Of a stretch of 64,000 nucleotides of DNA, positions 22,372 to 34,500 are shown piece after piece; positions within the stretch are counted from its first letter, which is position 1, and each line of letters begins with the position of its first letter. This DNA comes from Morinoia aosen (taxonomy: Eukaryota; Arthropoda; Malacostraca; Amphipoda; Talitridae). A program made the translations under genes and the position numbers. Below the pieces are notes generated by a model. That model searched no databases. It was not told the origin of the DNA and saw only the letters and a list, made by a program, of their open reading frames with translations. The DNA lies in contig CM059556.1 of the NCBI GenBank assembly GCA_030386875.1, positions 39,348,964-39,412,963 of the forward strand, written 5' to 3'.

Positions 22372-23960
22372 GAAATTACTTAATATCAAAATATGAATGC
22401 AACATAGAACTGAAAAAAATTGTTCGTTTTTTAATGTCTGGTATACAAAATTTTCTCTATTCGATTAACACGGTAGCAGTTATCCGTCCATTCTTATTTT
22501 AAAAAAAGGAGAAGACAGTATAAAAATATTGAAATTGTGGGTAATAAATTTATACTGCTCATTTTACTCTACGTTTAAGAGATCCAAGGAAAATAACAGT
22601 AGCTGCTGGTGTGAGAAATTTATCATTAGATTTATACGGCGCTGGGAATTCAAATTAAATGGAAATTTTGTTGGCTAAAATTGCAATGATATACTGAATG
22701 TGCTAGCGGTAAACAAATTTATCATCTTATTCCTGACGTAGAAAAAAAAACGGAAAAGAGATTGAGACCGTTTTCAAGAGGGATAAGTCATGTTATTTTC
22801 CCTATTTATATGAAAATATTCGTAACATCTAATTTCTTATGAAAAATTGTAAACAATAATTATAAATCATTTGGTTTTTATCACAGACTATATTTCATTG
22901 TATAACTAAATTGGTCACCAGCCAGTTTGAGTGAAAATCATGCTTTGTGACGTAATGAACGTATTGACCGACGATTATTTCACATAATGTATAAAATGGG
23001 AAAATCACCCCACGTATTATAGATAAATATGTTGCATACATATTTGCGGTGATGCCTAACTTTAGACGAGGGTAGACCTTCAGATCGTATTCTTTTCTGT
23101 TGCTACAAGTATCACTTAATCCCAGTCTCTACAGACCACATTTTGACCATTTCTCGTTTCCACCATTCAATAGATGCACTGTTAGTACTGACTGTAAACT
23201 TGCATGAGTGATACTTCAATGCACGTGTCATTCTAATTTCTTGACAGTGTTAACTGCAATGCTAAAATATGCATCGATGCACATGATGCATGGGTCTTGA
23301 AATACGATTTGCGCTATCACGTAGTTATGTTTTAGTTCGAGTCTTGCCTGCCGTCGTACGCCTCCCTACTCGATGTCAGATAGTCGTCTGAAGCAAAATC
23401 ACGAAAGTTAACCTCTGGAATAATTTTTATTTCGGTGATAACAATCCTACTCGAGTAATTTCTCCATATTGAATTACTACAGCCTTCACATCGTTGTCAA
23501 TTCCAATTTGTGCATATCTCTATCAAGTAATTGTCTACTAAGTGCGCATCGATTCTCGCATCAATACGTGCTACAAAATGGCTTTCTGCATAACTGAATG
23601 GTTTTTAGTGTGGTAGCATTCCTCATGGGCTTGCATGATATATTTTCAACTATAACCCTCCCTATAACTTAACCTGAGTTTCATGTTCCCGTACCATTCC
23701 TCATCACTCAATTGCTAATATTTTACTCCTAAAATAAGTGTGATGGACAGCTGGTAAAATGATTTATAATACTATGCAGATAAATATGTAGCAGTACTTA
23801 TCCTTCTCTTGTATCTCAAATGAGACTATGAAACATTCGATGATGAAAGTGCTGTCAAATTTAAATTTAAGCATTGTGAAAGCTTAACTTTTGTTCTTCA
23901 AATCATACTGTGAATCAATGAATGAATAACATGAGGTCCAACTCAGATTTTTCTAGTGGC
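22372..23960. other. Spacer upstream of gene A, no gene seen
   Basis: AT-rich sequence with no conserved exon, RT or transposase motif and no clear tandem repeat. Confidence 0.45.
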
Positions 23961-23971
23961 AAAGTGAGAGC

Positions 23972-24229
23972 CACGGTAGAGGAAACAAGGTAGGTTCAAA
24001 CCAGTCTTTGTTTCGTTGACGATGTGGTTTTGCTGACGTCACGGCAACGAACCAGTAGCAGTGCACTTATTGCAACTGGCAGCACTGCTACCCGCAAGCT
24101 AGGTCCACTATTGGCCTAACGGCATGGCGTTTTGGTGACGTGATAAAGTTTGTTTGAAATAAAGCTTTTCTATTGGCGAGGCGAACAAGAGGAGGTGTAT
24201 TTTCTCCCATAGAAATGACCCTACCTTGT
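23972..24229. mobile_element. hAT-like MITE, second copy, right end truncated
   Basis: The left end CACGGTAGAGGAAACAAGGT matches the terminal repeat of the 13380-13651 element, and the interior is similar in opposite orientation. The right end stops at CTACCTTGT. Flanks GTGAGAGC (23964-23971) and GTGGGAGC (24230-24237) could be an 8-bp duplication with one change. Confidence 0.75.
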
Positions 24230-25009
24230 GTGGGAGCTTAATCAAAAGGCTGTGGCGAAGTCGTCATGAATGAATTTTTTTTCCTGACAGTTAACATTCC
24301 GCTGTAAGTTCGTGAATGCATTATCTCAATGCTGCGTATTTTATTATTTACTTCTGTACAATGACTCATTGAGAGCTCTAAATAATTTATTTCAATAAAT
24401 GATGCTTTGTCTAGACTGTGGCCAGTTGCTTTTCGTATTAATAATTGATAGGTCATAAGTGGTTCTAGTTCAATTGATGCTGTTGAAAAGAGAAGGATAG
24501 TCCAGAACTGCCCTTCGTTACAATGCTGATCGTAGAAACTCGTGGAAATTAACGTGAACATTTCACCTCAACTATTTTCAAGCTAGTGTACACGGCCCCT
24601 CAAAAATGACGGGATTCAAAAACTTTCTTGAACAAATTATCGTTCGAGTGGAGTTTCCATGCTTAAGCTCATTTCAAAGGTAACTTATTTTTCTTGTGAC
24701 AGTAATGAACACTTAGAATACAGAATTTTTAGAGTTCTCGGAGAATTATTTTCACAATTATAATTTTCTTGATATATACGTATATATAAATATCTATTAC
24801 TAACACTATTATCATTATTGCTAACATTAGCTTGAACACCCTCGTCGAAAATGACGACGTTCGATAAAATTGGATGATGCACACAAGTTAATTTCTTCCG
24901 TAAATACTTTTAAAAAAATAGTATCACTCTCTGATACCTTTATCGACTCATTCTGCACGATAATATTAAAGAATACTTAGATCGAAAAGCAGAACGAAAC
25001 GTCTGAAGA

Positions 25010-25165
25010 ACTTGCAACAGTTTAACTTTTTGAGGCTAGTGGGACTTGCAACAGTTTAACTTTTCGAGGCTAGTGGGACTTGCAACAGTTTAACTTTTCG
25101 AGGCTAGTGGGACTTGCAACAGTTTAACTTTTCGAGGCTAGTGGGACTTGCAACAGTTTAACTTT
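25010..25165. repeat. 34-bp tandem repeat, about 4.5 copies
   Basis: ACTTGCAACAGTTTAACTTT recurs at 25010, 25044, 25078, 25112 and 25146, with TCGAGGCTAGTGGG between. The units are nearly identical. Confidence 0.95.
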
Positions 25166-25289
25166 TTCCACGAGCCTCGATGTACTTCCCACGAATACGA
25201 TGATGAATTCAGGTCAAACGAATTCGAGGAAAATCTCTGCCGTTGGTTTGTTTTCAAGACGTAGGAGCGATGAGTAACAAAATTTTTAA

Positions 25290-25320
25290 ATACAGGGTGT
25301 CCCAAAAAACAAAACCCAAC
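25290..25320. mobile_element. Possible transposon terminus (ACAGGGTGTCCC)
   Basis: TACAGGGTGTCCCAAAAAAC resembles terminal repeats of several insect DNA transposons. No matching inverted end was found nearby, so this may be a solo end or chance. Confidence 0.3.
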
Positions 25321-26129
25321 TTTCTAGGGCTGCAATTCAGAAACTATTCAACTTGCAAAGAATTAGTGTGTCACATTTTGTTTCTTAACATTTGTTCCAT
25401 CACTGTACAAAATTTAAGAATAATATATCCAACTGTATTCTTTAAACAGTATTTTTAGTGATAACCTGTTTGCGCACTTATGTTAAACTTCGAATTTTAT
25501 GGTAATAAAACAATGTTTTTAATAACTTTCAACCGTTTCTTAAATGAAAAATTTTACTAAAATAAAAAACAATCGAAATGTTTCTCCTATTGCTTATTTC
25601 CTTCGGTGTGTCCGCTTGTCTCAATACACAAAACGTGTATCATTCTACTATGATGCATTCACGAAGCTGACTCAGGATTCTTATACTGATAATTTGATTA
25701 ATTTCTAGACTGAATTTTAGTCATTTCAGTTGTTCCAAATATTAATACAGTTTATTATGTTAGGAACAAATATTAATAAAGCAATAATAATTCTTGCAAA
25801 CAAAATATTGTTAAAACACCACAAATTCCCTAAATCCTTCGCATTTTTGTTTCGAATTCCCTAAATCCCTAGGAAATTCCTGAATTCCCTAGATCTGGGG
25901 AAAATTCCCAAGGTGTGGCAGCCCTGCACCCAACGCATCTGAGCAACGCCGCATGCTGAGTAGCATCCAACTTCATGCAACGCTGACGGTGTAGAGTAAA
26001 GTGAGCGGAGCGTACAGAGAAAATCGACATTGACAACCCGTCCAAGCAGTACATGACTGATCGTGTGATGCAGCCATAAGACAATGCCGTTCCAGTAACC
26101 ATAATCTTTTGAGCGAAGTGTGTCTTACG

Positions 26130-26215
26130 TTTGCTGTTGAACAGTTTTTTAAGTACGGCGATTCTATTGTGACAGTCCTACGTCTTGTGTGTTTTCTTTT
26201 TGCAGGAATACCTTG
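26130..26215 (+). pseudogene. Degenerate helix-turn-helix fragment of an insect transposase-like protein
   Basis: One frame reads Val-Glu-Gln-Phe-Phe-Lys-Tyr-Gly-Asp-Ser-Ile-Val-Thr-Val, close to an N-terminal HTH motif common in insect transposon proteins (His-Gly-Asp-Ser-Val-Val-Thr-Val-Gln-Arg). Diverged copies lie near 43755-43825 and 46785-46850. All are broken. The assignment rests on this motif only. Confidence 0.4.
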
Positions 26216-26330
26216 AAGTACGACTTTTGGTAAACAAATCATGAACAATCGACGATCCAAAGTTATTCATTCGTTGTGACGTAATTGTTCTTTACACTGA
26301 AGGCCTGGCCACTTACGTTGCCTTTTAATT

Positions 26331-26757
26331 TCAGGCTTGTTCACTGTCCGACGACTTTATGTTTAAAAGCTTGCGTACTATCAAATGCCGTAATGTTTGA
26401 AGGGGCATCTGCCCGATGCCCCAGTGTTTAAAGGCTTGCTCACTTTCCTTTGCCTTTACACTCAAGGCTTGCTCGTAGTCTGTTCCTTTTACACTAAACG
26501 CTTGTCCGCTTTCCGTCACTTTTATGTTTAAGGCATGCTCGAGATCCTTTGCCTTCACACTCAAGGCTTTCCCAATAGATGCTTACATTCAATGCTTGTC
26601 CTCTAAATGAAACCTTTGAGCTCGAGGCGTGCCCGTTGTACTTGCCTTCACACTCGAGGCTTGCCCGTAGTTTGCTTCCTTCACATTCAATGCTCGCTCT
26701 CTGTCAGTTGCGTATAAAGTCAAGGACTACTCGCAGTCTGCTGCATTTACCCTCAAA
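26331..26757. repeat. Degenerate 33-bp tandem array (copy 1)
   Basis: Units of 33 bases with a core like AAGGCTTGCTCACTTTCC and TTTACACTC run about 12 times. Because 33 is divisible by 3, both strands have open frames. On the minus strand the translation shows 11-residue units of the type Ser-Val-Lys-x4-Glu-Gln-Ala-Leu/Phe. Related arrays lie at 44006-44304 and 46967-47685. No expressed gene is proven. Confidence 0.8.
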
Positions 26758-28264
26758 ATGAATATCATCAAACACAAAAAAATCCTAAAAAGCACATTTC
26801 AAGTTGTAAAACACTGTTCTCTCATTTGATAACAATAAAATGTACATAAGTGTTCGTTTCAAATAACTAACGATGATGTTAAATGAACCTACACATCAAA
26901 TTCAATCTTCAAATCTGAGCGACTACCTGCAAGTCTAAATAAATTTTTTCCCAAGAACTTTTACGATAAATTTTATAATTCAGCATAATAAATGTTTAAG
27001 TTGGCATGTCGACATTTTTTCAGTTTGGTATGAACACGATCTTCCAGCTCTTAGTCACTTTCTTCTTGCGATAAATTTGACACAAATTCATTGACAATTG
27101 TTATAAACTTTTTAATGCAGTAACTTGAGCTTCTTTTCGTACCTAGAACCATGTTTTGAATTGCTGAACAAATTAAATACAACCAGAGTAAAATTTCGGA
27201 GGTGATTTCAACCTTGATTGCGCAGTTCCCGCTCATCTAAGCCACTTATATTGTGAATTGCAATAAAATTTATATTCCGGGCGAAAACAACGAATTTTGC
27301 TGATGTTAAGGTGAGAGTTCATAGCTCACTGCCCAGTAGTCTGATATGCAAGCAAATTATACCGTGAATTCAAATGATACTTAGATTTTATTTCTGTTGT
27401 TGTTAATCCCGAGCAAGCAATATCTGTTCTTCTTGTTTTTTTGTTTCAATTCAGATTTTGCTCATCTTCTGCAAGCTCACAACTAACAAAAGAACACTCG
27501 AGAAAGTTGACCTTTTGCTCGAATTCTGAAAACGTTGATTAAAGTAAAAATCCTGGAGCTTTCTTTAAAGGAAGTTCAATTGTGTTCTTAAGGGGAACGT
27601 CCAGCCACAGTTAAGGAAATGGCTGTCATGTTTCTTGTATGGGATCTAGATCTATGAAATTTGACATACGTGTGTATTTTTAAAATAAATACCAGGCAAT
27701 ACCTGCTACCCGTATACCCAGACTTTTTCCCATTTTCGAAATAATTACGGTGATAAGGGGGGAAATGGGGGAAAAATAGGGTTTATTCAAAAGCTACCTC
27801 CTCCAAAAATTATAATCGTAGAGCAATAATTTAAGAATCAATGAATGCGCAAAGAGTTACTGCATAGCTGGACGAGGGTTCGTTTTAGAACTTGCAATAG
27901 GTTATTTTTCAAAAATATTTGTATTTTGATTTTTTGAACGAGGATCAAGTCAGTGTTTCACCACTGAGATGAGAAAAACTACTTGTTGGTCACCCATGTA
28001 AGGAAATTGAAACAAAATTCAGTTCAGAATAATATTGCTCTAATACGCTAGTCTAGTACGAAGACATGAAAATAAGTCAACTACTGGAGAGATTCGTTAC
28101 TGTGTATTTCTACACATTGTTATCGAGAGGCTCTAAATGGGAGTGATTCGTGACTGGTAGAGTGGAAGCTCAACCTTTGTATGGTCAATAATAAGTCAAC
28201 AGCTTTAAATATTTTTTCTTGTCGTAAGCAAAATCATCATTTAGAAATATGATTATTTTGCGGA
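26758..28264. other. Duplicated spacer, no gene seen
   Basis: Sequence to the right of the 33-bp array is shared with 44305-45600 and 47690-49000, for example the blocks near 26890-27060 and 27290-27420. Positions 27590-27900 hold an extra block not seen in those copies, possibly an insertion. No exon or RT motif was found. Confidence 0.45.
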
Positions 28265-28278
28265 TTACGATCTATAAT

Positions 28279-28990
28279 CTAAAATAACTCGATCATTGAT
28301 GCTTCTCTGCTTGAGAATAAAAAGTAAGGTGAAAATCGCTACACGTAAAGTCATTTTTATTAAAAATAATCAAATAAAACCGAACGAACGTTTCGGACTA
28401 ACTATCCATCTTCAGCAAGAAAAATTTCTGTAAAACGAAACCAAATAAGAGAAATTAAAGCACTAAAGTAGTATATATACAAAATCTAAACTTTGAAAAA
28501 ACACAAGCAACGGTAAAAAAATATATAAAAGATAAAGGAAAAACTGAATTACGTATTGGCAACATGAAGCGGGAAAGCACTTTGGGTGTCATTGAGAGCA
28601 GGTTTCATTTTGTAAATATACAGAGACTCGAGAAGGCGCAGATCTGTTCTGTAAGAGGTACCGGCCAAGATTTTAAAATTATTTAGGGAGACCGGAACAT
28701 TGCACTCTTCCGCATGAGATCCAACAGAGGACAGTGGGGGAGACCCAAGAGGGAAACCAGTTCTGCAACTACGCCCAGCGTAGTTGCAGTTGTTTTTTCA
28801 AAGTTGTTTTTTCAAAGTTTAGATTTTGTATATATACTACTTCAGTGCTTTAATTTCTCTTATTTGGTTTCGTTTTTCAGAAATTTTTCTTGCTGAAGAT
28901 GGACAGTTAGTCCGAAACGTTCGTTCAGTCTTATTTGATCATTTTTAATAAAAATGACTTTACGTGTAGCGATTTTCACCTTGCTTTTTA
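28279..28990 (-). mobile_element. Internally deleted Penelope-like element with inverted terminal copies
   Basis: Arms of about 180 bases (28318-28503 and about 28787-28990) are inverted copies of each other. A 14-bp duplication TTACGATCTATAAT flanks the insertion at 28265-28278 and 28988-29001. Between the arms a minus-strand frame gives a Gly-Ser-Pro-Pro-Leu-Ser RT motif fused to a Penelope-type C-terminal endonuclease tail. The locus left of gene C (about 50140) shows the empty site. Each arm carries a hammerhead-like core (CTGAAGA, short stem, GAAAC), as known for Penelope-like elements. Confidence 0.85.
28549..28785 (-). pseudogene. Penelope-like RT/GIY-YIG C-terminal fragment
   Basis: The minus-strand frame is open to a TAA at 28549-28551. 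It starts with an RT motif (Thr-Gly-Phe-Pro-Leu-Gly-Ser-Pro-Pro-Leu-Ser) and jumps to a tail with Ser-His-Ala-Glu-Glu-Cys, Phe-Lys-Ile-Leu-Ala and Leu-Leu-Glu-Ser-Leu-Tyr-Ile. That tail is the pattern of the Penelope endonuclease end. The part between is deleted. Confidence 0.8.
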
Positions 28991-29001
28991 CGATCTATAA
29001 T

Positions 29002-31440
29002 TCATAATGCGACGGCTTTCTCTACTCTGTTCAAAACGTCCCGCGCCAGATTTTGTAGATTTTGTGATTTTGTATTTTGATATTTTCTCAGATAGATATT
29101 GTAGACACTGGGAGGCCCAAAAAAGGTATACACTCTTTTAATTCTAAGAACTTATTTTCTATGCAAGCGTATGAAATTAATACAATCACCCCCAGAGAGC
29201 TGAAAAAAAATTGTATTTATCGTTTATACCAGCCAGTTGAGCATCAATGCCTTAGTAATCATGTTCTGTTTAATGCTCCGTTTTTCAACATTCTCACTTC
29301 CTCACCTTAAAATAGGCCACCTAAATTTTCACTGACGCAAGTTTCTCGTGAAAGAATTGGTGCGCACAAACTCGAAGGCAGAAACAATAAAGAGATTCCA
29401 CAAGTTCCACTCTTTGATTGCGACGTGGGCCACCGGTGGCTGCTAAGGGAATTTATATATGCTGCTGACCGACCAGTAGTCACAAACTCAATTTTCATAA
29501 ATACTCAATGAAAATAAATGAAGGCACAATCCAGTTGATGATTGTTATTTTTAACATTGCTTGTTAGAATTGACTTTAAATTTGAGTTGAATATTAAACT
29601 TCAGTCTTACCTGCCGCAGTCAAAATGTTAATGGTATCGCACTGACACGGATAATTACATATAATTGTTGGAAAGATTTTCAATACGGGGACAGCAGAAA
29701 GAACTCTTCATAACTGGAACAGAGGATGATCTGGGTGACCTCGGGAAGAAAAAAGTTAAGAGATAAGATTGTGATAACTATGATAGAAATAGATGACCCT
29801 CGTTCAACCAAAAAGATAGCTTTCCGATAGAGAACGAGGTTCTATTTATTTCTTCCTCAGTACAGAAAATAAGTAACAACAAATAAAAAAGAGTATACTT
29901 TTTTGGCCCGCTCAGTATAGTCACTTTGAATGTGAGCTCAGGTTCATGTACTACTGTTCACAAGTTTTTAACAGTTAATTTATGGATTTTGGAATGATTA
30001 AATTGGTCTTAAGAATCTAGACTAGGGTGCAATCGGTGTTTCACTCTAAAACCTTTTATATCACATGCAAATATTCTATCGAAAATCTCGGAAGTTCGAG
30101 AAATTAACTAGTAGTAAAATGAATTTTTTCGATGCGTTAATTACTGTAGTTCATGAAAATATAAAAGCACAATCCTTATAGAGTAAAGTGATCGCAAAAG
30201 TAATCATCATAAATGGGTTAAAAATGCATGCCAGTCCAACAAGGCTTTTTGCAAGAGAGATATGTTAACATATTAACAAACCCGTATATTATTAACATGT
30301 TAACAATTGCGTAACCTGGCCAAAAGGTTTAGGTTTCATTGGATCAAGGAAAAGCTGATGCATGCAGCACAAATGTAAACTATTTATTTCAAAATTAATA
30401 TCAAATCAAGTCGACTACGATTCGACTATACCTTCGTATTCTACGTATATATCTAATCAACTTCTTCTGACAAAATCTTTACGTGACGAACACGGAGTAA
30501 ATGTGCAGACAATACTCATTAGAATTAACCAGCTTATTCTGTTCAGTGTTTACTAAGTGCAAAAATCTTTTGAGAAATACATACTCAATTGCTGCGTAAA
30601 AAGTGCATATTTTAATTTATTGTCCTCTTATATGACAATTTTTGTTTATTTTTACAAATATAGCGTTCATTATAACCCTAAATGTTAGTAAAGAAGATTA
30701 ACGATTCTGTCTGTCAGCCGTCTAATGAGTTCAACTCTGTCAAAAGACAGGTCACTACACTCAAGCAGTTTTAAAAAAGCTGTGCCAGAGCTCTATTAAG
30801 GACGTTTTACTTCAATCAAGCCCGATATATATCATCTTGTATTTTGATTTTTCAAAAGCCTTATAACTAACGTCAAGACGCGATGGCTGCTACTTACGGA
30901 CAAGCCGGTACCCATTTCCAGCACCTGGGTAGAGTGGGGAATTGTGGCTGATTTCTCTCTTCTCCCAATGGGGAGAAACACTTGGCAGCACTGCCAAGAT
31001 TCGGACTGCCTACCCCTCACGGTAGAGTTTCCTCTACCGTTACACCTTTCCTCGAAGGACTCGTTCTTATCAACAAAATAGGCTTGAATCCTAAACATCA
31101 GCCTTCGAATTTTGAAAATTAATTTCCTTTAAGAATCGCATCTCATAAAAATGTTCATTTACATAACTCTCCTCTTCCGAAGTGATTCTGCTGTACCATC
31201 ACTTGAAGATAAAGTACGCTCCATCATGAGCGTGTATGAAGACATGGATTGACAACAACATAATGTTTGACGTATACAGTTATTTCATCAACAAAACCCG
31301 ACAATTACACGGCAAGCAAATAATTATGATGCGATACCATGCTATCATCATTTATTTCGTAAAATATTTTATTGAGTTTATCAAGTTCACCATGCAGGAT
31401 AGGGCGGTCTCGCAACTAACGCTGTTCCTGCATTTTCTTC
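29002..31440. repeat. Segmental duplication: 3' flank of gene B
   Basis: This continues the block that matches 9990-12600 and 50150-52110, for example near 29280-29350, 30190-30260, 30690-30800 and 31190-31260. No conserved exon was found. It contains a candidate SINE-like insertion near 30880-31060. Confidence 0.55.
30880..31060. mobile_element. Possible SINE-like insertion
   Basis: A GC-richer patch with short inverted pieces (GGTAGAG/CTCTACC, TTGGCAG/CTGCCAA) and a GGTACC site stands out from AT-rich surroundings. It is absent from the aligned flanks of genes A and C. No pol III boxes or target duplication were identified with confidence. Confidence 0.3.
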
Positions 31441-31461
31441 TGCCTCACTGGAATTTCAGGT

Positions 31462-31565
31462 TCATGGATAGCAATCTGCGTAGAAGAAGGCAGCGCCATC
31501 GTACACAGTTCGATTTTGGCCCGAGTCGGACAGATGGTGTTCGGTCTTCAGATATTGCTTTCCGT
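31462..31565 (-). CDS. Gene B exon 6 (terminal)
   Basis: The acceptor is a strong pyrimidine tract ending TTTTCAG. It encodes Gly-Lys-Gln-Tyr-Leu-Lys-Thr-Glu-His-His-Leu and ends Phe-Phe-Tyr-Ala-Asp-Cys-Tyr-Pro-stop. Confidence 0.84.
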
Positions 31566-34500
31566 CTGAAAAGAGCAAAAGAAATGCATTTATACCCAAA
31601 AGAGCTCTCGTAATAACTTGAAAATGGATGCCTGCTCATAGAACATTCGATAAAATACACCAAATAAACGAGGAACTTACGTTCAAATCATTCATGTTCG
31701 AATTCTTGTTGATTCAGCGCGATATTAAACGGAGAGATTCAAAATCGAAGTTCAAATATAAACTGTAATCAGTGGGTGCAAAAGTGTCCTAAGTTTTCCG
31801 GTAAAAGCACTAAAACAAGAATACACAGATACTTCATTATTTGAAAAGAACTGTATGCACCTCACCGTATGTACCTAAATTATCATCGTGAAAAAAATAT
31901 GTTTGCACTACATGTAGCGGCTGCTGCATGTAGTACACTAGTGCGCTCCTCTGACCTTAACACACTTTTATCAAACGCGCTCGTCAAGTTAAATTGAATT
32001 CCTTACCTTTTTGGGACTCGAGTGCGAGACAGGGGCTGCCGTCTACTGTATCACAGTAACTCATCATCGTCACGTAACTCTCGCTGCCAGGGTTGTATGG
32101 AGGTATGTCGGTCCCACCCACCGCAGTGTTTTGAAGTTGCTCAAACCTGCAGTCTGTGGGTGATGGTTTGAGATTACCTGTAAAGTCATCACTAGATACT
32201 TCATAAGGATAACCTAATACAGGGTCATCAATATTATTTACGTTTTTCATGAAATTCGATTATTTAAAAGATTTTCTATTGTATTAATTACCAGTTTCAA
32301 AACTTCTAATGGTCCCTTATATTTTTAGGTTTTGATACTTGATCATGGCTAAAAATTTGAAGAAAATAAATGCTATTGTAGAACTATTATGGGCTGGCAA
32401 ATGTCCGCGGGATATATCAAGAAACTTGAAAATTGAGAGAACCTGGTGAAGAGGGCTTCCAACAGGTTTGAGGACACTGGAATGGAGGAAAGTCGGCCAG
32501 GACAAGGTTGCCTCCGAAGTGTTTGGACCTCAAAATTGGTTGAGAGAGACACTCAAAAAAACCTGCGAAGGAATCCTTGGAGGTCCATCCAGAGTCTTGC
32601 CAAACATAGGAATGTCTCGTGCAGGCCTATGTTTACTGTTCTTCATCAAGCTCTGAAGATGTTTCCATACAAGCACATGGAGAAACAGCTATTACTTGCA
32701 AATACTGATGAGAAAAACCTCGCCAAAGCCCAAATTCTACTCTCTTGTATTGAGGAAGGTACAGTACGATTTTCTTACAAATCGTACTTTCTTGTTCAAC
32801 AAATTAGAATAATTGTAAATTTTTCCCATTGTAAACCTTGTGCTCCAAAGGAGTTTAACCCTCAATATATGCGAAAAATCCGCCTTCGATATTGACTTGA
32901 GAAAAAAATCTCTGCAAGCGACACCTGATTTATTCTTCGTACTCCTGTCGTATCGCAACGCACCTTAGGTGCTGCCTGGCCGCATCGTGCTGTGATTGCA
33001 GTTCGCCACTATTGGGTATGCACGCAATCCCGGATCTATATTAAATTTTGTCATTCAAACTGAATTGTCGGCATGGCTCATTCACCGACCTCTCAAGATT
33101 ATTATCATTGTAATGCGTCGCAGCTAAAACTTTTGGCCAGCGTGGGCTAGTGTGGAGCTTCGGCGCTGGGAGTGACGGGGACAGAAGAAAGGATCTCTTA
33201 CCAACTGCTTCATCTACTGGGTATGTTCATTGGCACTATGAGCCTGTATTGGAACTTGGTCAGTAGACACGACGAACTACGGTCTTGATCCGATGGGAAA
33301 AGATCCCCTAACTTCTGTTTATTTTCGTGACGTTAAGATGGGTGTCCATTTCTTGTAAAACATATCATTCCTCAAGAGTCGAGTGAAAACCAATTAACTT
33401 GTAGGCTTGATTCAGTATTGTATTCAATTTGTTTTCTAGAGCTCTAAATGCAATTTTTTCTTTTATTGTTTTCCAAGATGTTTCTCGACGAACGAGAAGC
33501 AGAAAGCGAATTGAAGTATTTGTAACTTTTCATGATAAATTTAAAACTAAATTTTAAGAATTCTCATTTCGCTCCATCTCGATTTACGTATGCCATGCTG
33601 GGGAAACTATTTGCTCAAGACTCAGACGAAGCCTCTATTAGAAAATTTTGCATAGGTACGCTGTCCAATCTTGTGTTCAAAGACCAGAAAGAGTTCGACA
33701 AAGAGCAGTACTTCAACATCCAGAATGATAGTTTGGTCTCGAGATGGTGAGGTTGAGGCCCGAGTAGTTACCCAAGACAGGCACCTGCTTCTGTTATGTT
33801 GTGGGTCACCGTTAAAGAATGTAATTGGAGCTCATTCGTTTTTGTGGATCAGAGGGTGAAACTTAACAAAGAAAATTTTCTCATTGACAAACATCAAAAA
33901 TCTTCTTACACTGGGCCAAAAAAAACCTAAAAGATGTCCGTGATTTTTACATCGTGATTCACCACCCTCACGAGGGGGCCTGAAGACGCCAGAGTGGCTT
34001 TCAACCAGCGTTCCAAATTTCAATTCCAAGGAGGACTGCGCTTCCTCATCATCAGATTTAAATCCTGTCGACCTTCATATCAGGTCCACTTCTAAAAGTA
34101 AAGTTTCGAAGACCATACCCGAAGCTTGGAGGTTTTGATGGCTAAACTCTGCAAGAAGTGGCTCAAAATCCCCTAAAAGAAAATTCTCCAAGCGTTTCCG
34201 GCTTGTAATCGACACCAATAGTGTAAACTATTATTCAGAATTATTTACCATTGTCAGACGCTTTACAGCACTAATTTTTTGTACCATTTTAGTATATTAC
34301 TTATATCAATTAATATAGGATAAAAAGTTTGCAAAAATATTTATTGAAAACCCTGTACAGTACAGTATTGACCCATGACTTAGGCCCTGTCTAGAAGTGG
34401 TCATATTTCAAATGAATAACACATGAGAAAAATTCACTGAGCGTTGTAGGAGCTTTGGGTAAAAATGTACTTTATCTCAGATATATTGGCGTTGCTGTGT

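Noticed and set aside
25869..26260. Two overlapping minus-strand frames of 77-95 codons
   Set aside because: No conserved counterpart in the duplicated blocks, no motif, and overlap with the HTH fragment on the other strand.
28318..28990. Calling intact hammerhead ribozymes in the Penelope arms
   Set aside because: An unpaired U at the stem II base and a weak stem I prevent a firm call without a covariance model, so it is kept as a finding only.
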